This document shows, one piece after another, positions 16,315 to 24,194 of a stretch of DNA of 64,000 nt. The translations under genes and the position numbers were made by a program. The stretch comes from Mangrovibacter yixingensis (GTDB lineage: Bacteria; Pseudomonadota; Gammaproteobacteria; Enterobacterales; Enterobacteriaceae). The notes beneath the pieces were generated by a model, which saw only the letters and a program-made list of their open reading frames with translations, did no database searches and had not been told where the DNA came from. Within the stretch, counting starts at the first letter, position 1; each line of letters starts with the position of its first letter. The DNA lies in contig NZ_JAIVKM010000001.1 in NCBI RefSeq assembly GCF_020523985.1, positions 186,001 to 250,000 of the forward strand. The letters run 5' to 3'.

Positions 16315-17416
16315 CCCGCACGGCTTGTAAAAAAGCGCAAAACAGTGGGTGAGGGGCCTGTGGGCGTGAAGCCAGTTCCGGGTGGCCCTGAACCCCGTGC
16401 CAGAACGGATGGTTACTCAGGCTGATAGCCTCAATAATCCCGTCTGTTTCTGCGCTGATTTGCCCGTTGCCTGCACAGAGTTGTGCGCGCAGTGCCGGGT
16501 TGAACGCATAACGGTGGTTGTAGTGCATGTCTTTGGGCGGCATCACATTGCTGAGTAATCCCTGGGGATGAAATGGCAACACACCGCAGCGGTGGCGCAA
16601 GTCTGTAAAGCGCACAAAACTGTGGCAAGGCGCGTCAGGGGCGGCTTCGGCCAGGTTTGCTTGCTCAAACCCCGGATTTTGGCGCACCAGGGCTGTCGCC
16701 ATACTTTGCATGCCAAGGCACAACCCCAGTGTGGGCAAAGCACGTTGGTTTGTGGCGACCGCCAGGCGAATTTGCCCGTTAACGGCCGCCATGGAAGAGC
16801 CACCAGGCAGGATCACGCCATCCAGGCCATCCAGCTCGGCAAGGTTTTCAGATAGCGTGGCCGGGGCGAAAAAGTGCAACTGAACTTGCACACCGATGGC
16901 ATCAGCGGCATCGCCCAGTGCAGCAACAATCGCCGGGTAACTCTGGCGGTGGTCAGTTTCACGGCCCGCCAGCCCAATGTGCAGAGTAGTGCCCTGGCTG
17001 GGTTGTGCCGGAGCCTGCCAGCGGCCCCACGAATCTGCCTGCCACTGGGCGACAACCTCGCGCCCGGCGGTGAGCAGTTGCAGGGTATCGCCCTCATGAT
17101 GGGTAAACAGATGGGTGCCTGGCAACGTAGCCGTAGCAGCACTGTGGGTTGGGTTGAGCACAATGACGCTGTTTGGCTCAGCACTGGACAACTGGGATAC
17201 CTGTGCGACTTCTTCGCAGAGTGTATCGCTAAGCCACAGGCCACTGGTTACGCAGTAACCTGCCTGGCACACATGCTGGTGGCTGTCGGGGAAATCGCCG
17301 CTAAATGATGGGCGTAGGCTCCATAACGGGCGTTGCTGGGCATTGGCCCACAGGCTGGCGGCGACACCAAAACGTGCCGGGTACGGGGAATCATCAACGA
17401 CAAAAGTCTGTGTCAC
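16301..17416 (-). CDS. Class I glutamine amidotransferase, CTP-synthase C-terminal-like
   Basis: A protein of 371 residues. Residues about 143-365 resemble the glutaminase domain of CTP synthase: LHIGLAGRETDHRQSYPAI, the oxyanion-hole LPGG (203-206), nucleophile elbow GLCLGMQ with Cys233, and GHPE with His345 and Glu347. The triad is intact. Residues 1-140 form an unrecognised N-terminal region, not the CTP synthase synthetase domain. The protein could hydrolyse glutamine for a partner or act on another gamma-glutamyl compound. The start is GTG with GGGAG 8 nt upstream. It is convergent with the lyase gene and divergent from the aminotransferase. Confidence 0.75.
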   Translation of the reverse strand: MTQTFVVDDSPYPARFGVAASLWANAQQRPLWSLRPSFSGDFPDSHQHVCQAGYCVTSGLWLSDTLCEEVAQVSQLSSAEPNSVIVLNPTHSAATATLPGTHLFTHHEGDTLQLLTAGREVVAQWQADSWGRWQAPAQPSQGTTLHIGLAGRETDHRQSYPAIVAALGDAADAIGVQVQLHFFAPATLSENLAELDGLDGVILPGGSSMAAVNGQIRLAVATNQRALPTLGLCLGMQSMATALVRQNPGFEQANLAEAAPDAPCHSFVRFTDLRHRCGVLPFHPQGLLSNVMPPKDMHYNHRYAFNPALRAQLCAGNGQISAETDGIIEAISLSNHPFWHGVQGHPELASRPQAPHPLFCAFLQAVRVTLA

Positions 17417-17437
17417 GGGGTGCTCCCGGTTTTTAAG

Positions 17438-17483
17438 TGTATTAACAGGCTTACGATTGTATTAACTGACTCATTAGATACAA
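17438..17483. promoter_or_regulatory. Repeated half-sites in the amidotransferase/aminotransferase promoter
   Basis: The 77-bp divergent region contains TGTATTAAC twice, at 17438-17446 and 17458-17466, exactly 20 bp apart. An ATACAA at 17478-17483 is inverted relative to the TTGTAT at 17457-17462. The half-sites match those near the GntR regulator at 9473-9495, suggesting shared control. Confidence 0.4.
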
Positions 17484-17493
17484 AAGAGGATTT

Positions 17494-18705
17494 ATGAATA
17501 ATAACGCGTTGGCGCGCCGGATGCGCCGGGTAAGGCCCTCGCCCACAGCGGCAATCTCTGACCAGGTGCGTGAACTGGAAGCCCAGGGGAAAACAGTGAT
17601 TAACCTTGGCGAAGGTGAACTGGACTTCGCAACGCCGGACAACATCAGTTATGCAGGTATTCAGGCCATTGTGCACCACCAAACTAAATACACTGCAGTT
17701 GCCGGTACCGCAGAACTGAAAGCGGCTATTGCTCATAAATTTGCCCGCGATAACCAACTGCATTACACCCCAGGGCAGATAATTGCTGGCAGCGGAGCAA
17801 AGCAATTAATTTTTAATGCTTTCCTGGCGACGGTGGATGCTGGCCAGTCGGTGATTATTCCTGCGCCTTATTGGGTATCTTACCCGGATATGGTAGCCCT
17901 TGCGGAAGGGGAACCGGTGATAGTTCCTTGTGATGAAGCCCATGGCTGGAAATTGCAACCCGAGCAACTGGCGCAGGCCATAACACCCGCGACTCGCTGG
18001 GTGGTGCTTAACTCGCCTGGTAACCCGACAGGTGCGGTTTACCGTGCAGAAGAACTGCGTGCCCTGGCCGATGTGTTACGCGAACACCCCCAGGTACTGA
18101 TCCTGGCTGATGATATTTATGAGCCACTGCGTTATGACGATACCCCGTTTGCCACTTTTGCCCAGGTTGCACCAGACCTGGCAGACCGCACGTTGACCGT
18201 TAATGGTGTGTCGAAAAGCCACGCCATGACGGGCTGGCGGCTCGGTTATGCTGCCGGGCCACAATGGCTTATTAATGCTATGCAGGTACTGCAATCACAA
18301 AGTACCTCTAACCCCAGCACAATCTCTCAGGCGGCAGCGGTTGCTGCTCTGACACAACCCGATAGCTTTTTCCACGCCTGGCGGGAAAAACTGAACGCAC
18401 GCCGCCAACTTGTGCTGGATACACTGGCCGCTATTGATGGCATCAGCGCTCAGCCCCCGGAAGGTGCATTTTATATTTTTGCCAACTGCCAGGGCCTGAT
18501 TGGACGTGTTACACCTCAGGGCAATCGCCTTGAAAGCGACAGTGACGTGGCGGCGTGGCTGCTGTCGGCTGCGCATGTTGCGGTATTGCACGGTTCGGCT
18601 TTTGGCACACCGGGTTATTTACGCATTGCTTATGCTGTAGAAGATAATCTGTTGCACAGTGCCTGCCAGCGCCTGCTGGCAGCATGTGAAAGCCTGACTG
18701 CGTAG
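17494..18705 (+). CDS. PLP-dependent aminotransferase, class I/II
   Basis: A protein of 403 residues of the fold-type I aspartate aminotransferase group. The cofactor-binding motifs are NSPGNPTGAVYRAEEL, the Asp-Tyr pair in LADDIYEPL, the internal aldimine lysine in VNGVSKSHAMTGWRLGY, and the substrate-carboxylate arginine near the C-terminus (YLRIAYA). It should swap an amino group between an amino acid or amine and a 2-oxo acid. The start ATG 17494 follows AGAGGA. It has its own promoter, divergent from the amidotransferase, and is followed by a strong terminator. Confidence 0.88.
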   Translation: MNNNALARRMRRVRPSPTAAISDQVRELEAQGKTVINLGEGELDFATPDNISYAGIQAIVHHQTKYTAVAGTAELKAAIAHKFARDNQLHYTPGQIIAGSGAKQLIFNAFLATVDAGQSVIIPAPYWVSYPDMVALAEGEPVIVPCDEAHGWKLQPEQLAQAITPATRWVVLNSPGNPTGAVYRAEELRALADVLREHPQVLILADDIYEPLRYDDTPFATFAQVAPDLADRTLTVNGVSKSHAMTGWRLGYAAGPQWLINAMQVLQSQSTSNPSTISQAAAVAALTQPDSFFHAWREKLNARRQLVLDTLAAIDGISAQPPEGAFYIFANCQGLIGRVTPQGNRLESDSDVAAWLLSAAHVAVLHGSAFGTPGYLRIAYAVEDNLLHSACQRLLAACESLTA

Positions 18706-18721
18706 TTTTATCATTTCCTTT

Positions 18722-18760
18722 CGCCGCAAAACGCTGTGTTTGCGGCGCTTAGTCTTTTTT
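18722..18760 (+). terminator. Intrinsic terminator after the aminotransferase
   Basis: A 9-bp stem, CGCCGCAAA (18722-18730) with TTTGCGGCG (18739-18747), followed by a T-run at 18755-18760. The remaining 330 bp to the next gene (18761-19092) is AT-rich at first, and nothing else in it could be recognised. Confidence 0.8.
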
Positions 18761-19092
18761 CATTACTGTGGTTTTTCTGTAGCCGATTTTGTGAAAAATA
18801 TCACCCGTCATCTGGCGTATGCACAAATCTCTGTTGTTTTTTTTCGTGTCTGCATAATGCCGGGTGGTTTTTTTTCACGTAGAATTCATATTTGAAACAT
18901 CTTTTCAAAAATATAATTTTTTGTTTTCTCAGAATGAAACTGAGTCATAGCGTTCATTGATGAACACTTCCACTTATTTTTTCAGCCAGGTGAATAAAGA
19001 CTGACCTAACCGCATATGCCATGGGCGGCGGCTGGATGTTTCGTCGCAGGCATACGCGCAGATAATACAAGCGGTAATCCTGAGGAACTGGA

Positions 19093-20247
19093 ATGAAAAT
19101 CGAATCTATCAATACCACAACTTTTAGCTGGATGAGCCCACGGGTGTCTGACAGTGCCGGGCACTCGCACCCGGGCGACCCACATCCGGCAACAATGGCT
19201 ATGCTGACTATCACCGCAGATGATGGCACGCAGGGCTTTTCTTTTGCCCCACCAGAAATTGTCCGCCCTTATGTTTTGGATGCTTTTTTCCGCAAAGTCA
19301 TGGTGGGGCAGGACCCGTTCGACCGTGAGCGCTTGTGGCAAGAACTGGTGCTGTGGCAGCGCGGCAGTGCGCACCAGCTAACTGAGCGGGCAATGTCATT
19401 TGTTGAACAGGCTCTGTGGGATTTAATTGGCCGCAAACTCAATATGCCTGTCTGGAAAATACTCGGGGGCTACCGCGATACGGTACCCGCCTATGGCAGC
19501 ACCATGTGCGGCGATGAACTACGCGGGGGCTTGTCTACGCCACAAGAGTATGGCGATTTTGCCGAAAAACTGGTGGCTCGGGGTTACAAAGCGATCAAAT
19601 TGCACACCTGGATGCCGCCAGTGGCCTTCGCGCCAGACCCAAAAATGGATGTGAAAGCCTGTGCCGCGGTGCGGGAAGCAGTTGGCCCAGATATTGAGCT
19701 GATGCTGGATGGCTACCATTGGTACAGCCGCAGCGATGCGTTGTATATCGGCAAGGAGTTGGAAAAACTGCGTTTTGCCTGGTTTGAAGAGCCCATGCAG
19801 GAAGAGAGCATGTCTTCTTATGCCTGGCTGGCAGATAACTTACAAATTGATGTTATCGGGCCGGAAAGCCTGGGTGGCAAATATCACTCCCGTGCCGACT
19901 GGGTGAAAGCGGGTGCCTGCGATATTTTACGTGCTGGTGCGAACGGTGTGGGCGGTATCTCACCTTGCCTGAAAGTGGCTAACCTGGCCGAAGCCTTTGG
20001 TATGAACTGTGAAGTGCATGGCAATGGTGCTGCCAGCCTGGCTGTGATTGGTGCGATTAAAAACTGCCGCTGGTACGAGCGTGGTTTGCTGCATCCGTTC
20101 CTGGATTACGACCAGCCTGCTCCCTGGCTTAACAGCCTGGTGGACCCCATGGACCGCGAAGGTAACGTACAGTTACCCACAGCACCGGGTCTGGGCGAAG
20201 ACATTAATTTTGCGTATATCGAAGCCAATACAATCAGCCACGGCTGA
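19093..20247 (+). CDS. Enolase-superfamily protein, mandelate-racemase subgroup
   Basis: A protein of 384 residues with a capping domain (1-125) and a TIM barrel. Residues of the mandelate-racemase subgroup are visible: K-x-H in AIKLHTW, metal ligands in LMLDGYH, WFEEPM and GPESLGG, and the general-base histidine in CEVHGNG. Most such enzymes dehydrate acid sugars or racemise alpha-hydroxy acids. GAGGA precedes ATG 19093. It stands alone after a terminator and a 387-bp gap, but it continues the same-strand series of catabolic genes. With the DapA-like lyase it could form an acid-sugar-type dehydratase and aldolase pair; this is inference. Confidence 0.85.
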   Translation: MKIESINTTTFSWMSPRVSDSAGHSHPGDPHPATMAMLTITADDGTQGFSFAPPEIVRPYVLDAFFRKVMVGQDPFDRERLWQELVLWQRGSAHQLTERAMSFVEQALWDLIGRKLNMPVWKILGGYRDTVPAYGSTMCGDELRGGLSTPQEYGDFAEKLVARGYKAIKLHTWMPPVAFAPDPKMDVKACAAVREAVGPDIELMLDGYHWYSRSDALYIGKELEKLRFAWFEEPMQEESMSSYAWLADNLQIDVIGPESLGGKYHSRADWVKAGACDILRAGANGVGGISPCLKVANLAEAFGMNCEVHGNGAASLAVIGAIKNCRWYERGLLHPFLDYDQPAPWLNSLVDPMDREGNVQLPTAPGLGEDINFAYIEANTISHG

Positions 20248-20284
20248 TAAATAAAAAAACCTCAACCCTACGGCGGTATACAAC

Positions 20285-20392
20285 ATGAAAACCAGCTCCC
20301 GAATGGGGGCGTGGCTGCTCACGCTCCTTATCATGCTGGGCGGTGGTCAGGCATGGGGGAAAACCCCTCCTGATCAACTGATCATCGCATGA
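20285..20392 (+). pseudogene. N-terminal remnant of a secreted (possibly peptide-binding) protein
   Basis: A 35-codon frame begins with a convincing signal peptide (MKTSSRMGAWLLTLLIMLG, then GGQAWG) and continues KTPPDQLIIA before a TGA. The DQLIIx start of the mature part resembles the beginning of oligopeptide-type (family 5) substrate-binding proteins. After the TGA the same frame reads FSLNIRNQ before another stop, as expected for a decayed gene. It is most likely the stub of a deleted transporter gene at the right edge of the catabolic cluster. It may be translated, but no product is expected. Confidence 0.5.
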
Positions 20393-20752
20393 TTCTCGCT
20401 CAATATTCGTAACCAGTAAGCGCATACCCCAAATCACTTAAAAGTGTAATTCTCAGGGTGCGAATGACTATAGTTCGCTCTTAGCTGCCGTTGAGGCAAG
20501 GCATCAGGGGCAACTTCTTGCCAGGAGCGGATGTTGCTAAATCTACTCTGTATTAAACATTAGGGAACAGGTCATTACTCCCTCTGCGAGCCCTGAAATA
20601 TTACATCACCAACTTCGTATACCCTGGTTTCAAGTCGGAGACATAAAAACTACGGCAATACAAGATATCTTGCAAAAGAGCATCGATAAGTTATATTCAG
20701 TTTATTGTGTTTATGTTTTTTTCATAAACTAACTAAACTTTATAGGAATTCC
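20393..20752. other. Non-coding, AT-rich stretch before the AAA ATPase
   Basis: No gene or clear repeat is seen in these 360 bp. Composition becomes AT-rich toward the right, and AGGA lies just before ATG 20753. It may carry the promoter of the ATPase gene and mark the left boundary of an acquired segment. Confidence 0.5.
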
Positions 20753-21925
20753 ATGAACCGTGTAATGAATCCTTTCTCCCCGGGAGCCGGAGCAGTACCA
20801 ATGGAGCTGGCAGGAAGGGGGGAAATCCAAACTAAAATAGCTGAAAATCTGGAGAGAATACGCATAGGCAGAAATAGTCAGGGCGTAATTCTCGTCGGGC
20901 TGCGTGGAGTGGGCAAAACGGTATTACTTCAGACAGTTTTGTCTACCGCAGAAGAAAATGGCTTTCATACCATCAACATCGAAGCCTCCGAAAGAAAATC
21001 ACTCCCTGCGATGCTGGCGCCGGACATTCGAACCGCACTTTTGAGATTGAGCAGAATGGAGGAGGTTAAAGATCTGGCTCTGCGCGGATTGACTGCGCTT
21101 GCTGGATTTGCCTCGAAGTTAAAGGTCACATACAACGATATTGAGGTTGGTTTGGATCTGGAACCGGAGCCGGGGTTAGCCGACAATGGTGATTTAGAGA
21201 TAGACCTGACAGCACTTCTTGAACAGGTCGGAATTGCAGCTCAAAAGGCCAAAACGGCACTGGTAATATTTATTGATGAACTGCAATACATTCAGGAAAA
21301 AGAGATGTCAGCTCTTATTTCCGCATTGCATAGATGCTCACAAAAAAAATATCCAATCACACTTATAGCAGCAGGCCTTCCTCAGTTGAGAGGACGAATG
21401 GGTGATGCTAAATCTTACGCTGAAAGGCTTTTTGAGTTTGTTGATATCGGTCCGCTGAATAAAGAATACTGTATTGATGCGATCAGAAAACCGATTGAGG
21501 CGGAAAGAGAGTCAATTAATGATGATGCTATTGACTGCATTTTTGAAAACACTCATGGATATCCCTATTTCATTCAGGAGTGGGGCAGCCATACCTGGAA
21601 TATTGCGAAAGCTTCACCAATTACCAAAGAAGATGTTGTAGTCTCAACTTCAGAAACAATGGCCAAACTCGATGCCAGTTTCTTCATGGTTCGGTTTGAT
21701 CGCTTAACCCCAAAAGAGAAAGAGTATCTAAAAGCGATGGCTGTACTTGGCCCTGGTCCGCACCGCTCTGGTGATATTGCCAGTGGATTGGATAAGAATG
21801 TCAGATCATTAGGGCCAGTGCGGCAAAGCCTCATAGACAAAGGGATGATTTGGAGCCCATCTCATGGTGACACTGCGTTTACCGTACCTTTGTTTGATCA
21901 GTTTCTGAATCGCGTTATGCGATGA
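20753..21925 (+). CDS. Orphan AAA/STAND-type ATPase with C-terminal winged helix
   Basis: A protein of 390 residues. The N-terminus MNRVMNPFSPGAGAVPMELAGR is the usual opening of a widespread Orc1/archaeal-type ATPase group. Walker A GLRGVGKT is at 49-56, Walker B VIFIDE at 171-176, and the C-terminus (about 320-390, LTPKEKEYLKAMAVLGPG onward) looks like a winged helix. The start is moved from 20705 to 20753 because AGGA lies just upstream. Codon use and base composition look more AT-rich than in the flanking genes, suggesting acquisition. No partner gene is adjacent. The function is unknown; defence, regulation or mobile-element control are all possible. Confidence 0.75.
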   Translation: MNRVMNPFSPGAGAVPMELAGRGEIQTKIAENLERIRIGRNSQGVILVGLRGVGKTVLLQTVLSTAEENGFHTINIEASERKSLPAMLAPDIRTALLRLSRMEEVKDLALRGLTALAGFASKLKVTYNDIEVGLDLEPEPGLADNGDLEIDLTALLEQVGIAAQKAKTALVIFIDELQYIQEKEMSALISALHRCSQKKYPITLIAAGLPQLRGRMGDAKSYAERLFEFVDIGPLNKEYCIDAIRKPIEAERESINDDAIDCIFENTHGYPYFIQEWGSHTWNIAKASPITKEDVVVSTSETMAKLDASFFMVRFDRLTPKEKEYLKAMAVLGPGPHRSGDIASGLDKNVRSLGPVRQSLIDKGMIWSPSHGDTAFTVPLFDQFLNRVMR

Positions 21926-22379
21926 AAAATGGATTTGGATGCTCTTGGACATGAGGTGAATGTACTCTGAACCTAATGCAAGGAACGGGTGTGACCTGCT
22001 CCCCGTTAAGTAACACACCGAACTTTAAGTTGCACCTTCATCACAGTTGTGAGAACAACTGTGACTTCCGTCTCACGCCCTGAGACATTCGACAAGCTTT
22101 TTATAGCTTCAGTAAAGGAGAGTGTCGAGCTTCCAGTGCCAGCAGATATTTCACTTACGACTTTAATTTGTGTCGCCAGTGCTGTCGCCATCAAAGCATT
22201 AGCCTCGATAACACTCGGGTCTGTAGTTAATGGGGAGATTACAGCCTGGTGTTAACAGTTTTTTTGTGCGCTGGATTCCAGTTGGTGAGATGTTTTATGC
22301 TTTGCTGGTCGTAACTCGCGCCTTACTGGCTGTCATTACTACACTTTTCATCAACCTTCCAACATAAACGAGGCTCCCT
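21926..22379. other. Intergenic region with adjacent hairpins; no convincing gene
   Basis: These 454 bp hold two adjacent perfect stem-loops: a 10-bp stem at 22041-22064 (loop GAGA) and a 6-bp stem at 22070-22086. A segment near 21990-22010 (ACCTGCTCCCCGTT) looks like a fragment of insertion-sequence end DNA, but it is too short to assign. The short frames on both strands have no ribosome-binding site or recognisable product. Confidence 0.4.
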
Positions 22380-24194
22380 GTGCGTATTGCCACCATTACT
22401 AACTGGGCTTACGGCATCACTGTGGCATTCACGTTAATTTCTGGGGGCGCGCTGATTCTTGCATCCAGAGCAGATACCGCTGAGCGCCAGGCCGTGGCGC
22501 AAAGGGCCGCGTTGGACGACCTTAGTGAACAACTGGATAAAGACGTCTACCAGGAAAGTGATCTCGCCCGTGACTATGTTATTGACCATGACCCGCAGGA
22601 TTTGCTGGCGTGGCAGCAATTACAGGTTGTGGAGAATAAACTGGAAATCCGGCTGGAACATTACCGCGTGTGGGGGCTGCCTGACAGCGCGCTGGATGCA
22701 CTGCGCAAAGGCCTGGTACAGAGTGATGCTCTCACGTTACTCCAGCACCAGGCCATAGCTGAGAAAGATAATGGCAACGATCACCAGGCGGTGAATTTAC
22801 TGTTTAACCGTGAATACCAGCAACAACTGGTAGCAATAGATACCGCACTGACTGCGTTTTATCACCAGGTGAACGCAGAGGCCGAAAACGTTGTACAGCA
22901 AACCGGGAAAACGGCGCGCCAGTTACGCACGTTGTCTGAAATTATGGTTGTAATGACATCGGGGTTATTTTTGCTGGTATTGGGGGTTATCTTACGCCGC
23001 CGATTATTACAGCCCGTTGTGAAATTGAGTGATGTGGTCAGCCGCCTGGCAGCGCAGGACTATGCCGCTGAACCACCCGATTACCGGCAAATCGACGAAA
23101 TTGGCGATATGGCGCAGGCCTTGCGTATTTTTCGTGAAAATGGCCTGGTGCGCCAGCAACTGGAGCAGGAGCGTGAGGCAGACCTGGCGCGGCGGCGTTT
23201 GCTGGCTACGATGGCTCAGCGCCTTCAGGCCTGTGAGCACCGCAAAGATATTTACCGGGTGGCGAGTGTGTTTACCCCAGAAATCGCACCGGGGATTGGC
23301 GGGCAACTTTTTGTGCAAAAAAATGCCTCGGAAGAAATGCACTGTGTTGCTGCCTGGCAAGGCATGAACCGCGATTCAGCCCCTTTTTTACCTCAGTCTT
23401 GTTGGGCGATTCGTCGTGGTCACCGCCACAGTGCCACTTTGCTGGGTCCGGATATGCGCTGCCTGCATTTGCCTGAACCGGGCGAGGATGCCCGCCACCA
23501 TGTTTGTGTGCCTTTAATTGCTCATGGGGAAAATATTGGTGTGATGGTATTGCGCCAGAATGACCCGTCGGCTGAATTTCCGCTTCTGTATATGGACCTG
23601 GTGGCGGAAACATTGGCACAGGCGCTGACCAGCCAGAAATTGCGCGAAGCCTTACAGGAAAAAGCACTGTTTGATTCCCTGACTGGGTTGCGTAACCGCT
23701 ATTACCTTGAAGATGCCCTGAAAAACTGCCTGAGCCAGGCAAGACAGAATAACCAGCCAGTCAGCTGCCTGATGGTGGATATCGATAACTTTAAACTGCT
23801 CAATGATAAATTTGGCCATGAAGCGGGTGACGATGTGATTCGCCAGGTGGCAGCAACCTTGAAACGCGTGGTAGGGGATCGGGGCTATTTGTGGCGCTAC
23901 GGTGGAGAGGAGTTTCTTATCTTACTTCCTGAGCTGAACAGCATGGCGGCAAAAAGCCTGGCATGCCAGGTACTGGAGCAGGTCTCGGGGATTAACCAGT
24001 TACCCGATTACCACCATTTTGGTGCGGTTACGGTCTCGGTTGGGGTGTCGACATGGCCGGAAGATGCCCGCGAGGACCAACTGGTCAGCCGGGCAGATGA
24101 AGCCTTGTATCATGCTAAACATGCAGGCAGGGCTCAGGTGGCGGTGGCGTCAGAATTGCCACCTGGGCCTGATGGGCTTGAAGTGAGTGGGTAA
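22380..24194 (+). CDS. Diguanylate cyclase with CHASE-like sensor, HAMP and GAF domains
   Basis: A protein of 604 residues. TM1 (about 8-29) and TM2 (about 187-207) enclose a helical periplasmic sensor. Then come a HAMP linker (208-260), a GAF-like domain (about 280-420, with IGVMVLRQNDP) and a GGDEF domain (about 425-590). GGEEF is at 508-512, so the enzyme should be active. No R-x-x-D inhibitory site is found five residues upstream, unlike the cyclase at 6263. The start is GTG with GAGG upstream. It is convergent with dhaM, one base apart, with no terminator between them. Confidence 0.87.
   Translation: MRIATITNWAYGITVAFTLISGGALILASRADTAERQAVAQRAALDDLSEQLDKDVYQESDLARDYVIDHDPQDLLAWQQLQVVENKLEIRLEHYRVWGLPDSALDALRKGLVQSDALTLLQHQAIAEKDNGNDHQAVNLLFNREYQQQLVAIDTALTAFYHQVNAEAENVVQQTGKTARQLRTLSEIMVVMTSGLFLLVLGVILRRRLLQPVVKLSDVVSRLAAQDYAAEPPDYRQIDEIGDMAQALRIFRENGLVRQQLEQEREADLARRRLLATMAQRLQACEHRKDIYRVASVFTPEIAPGIGGQLFVQKNASEEMHCVAAWQGMNRDSAPFLPQSCWAIRRGHRHSATLLGPDMRCLHLPEPGEDARHHVCVPLIAHGENIGVMVLRQNDPSAEFPLLYMDLVAETLAQALTSQKLREALQEKALFDSLTGLRNRYYLEDALKNCLSQARQNNQPVSCLMVDIDNFKLLNDKFGHEAGDDVIRQVAATLKRVVGDRGYLWRYGGEEFLILLPELNSMAAKSLACQVLEQVSGINQLPDYHHFGAVTVSVGVSTWPEDAREDQLVSRADEALYHAKHAGRAQVAVASELPPGPDGLEVSG

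Noticed and set aside
17515-17540. REP-like sequence (CGCCGGATGCGCCGGGTAAG)
   Set aside because: It lies inside the aminotransferase coding sequence, encodes the basic N-terminus in frame, and lacks the paired stem of a REP element.
21985-22015. Possible insertion-sequence end (ACCTGCTCCCCGTT)
   Set aside because: The match is too short to name an element, and no transposase frame, inverted-repeat partner or target duplication was found.
22006-22255. Short frames on both strands (62 and 68 codons) in the AT-rich island
   Set aside because: They overlap each other and a pair of perfect hairpins, have no ribosome-binding site, and match nothing I recognise.
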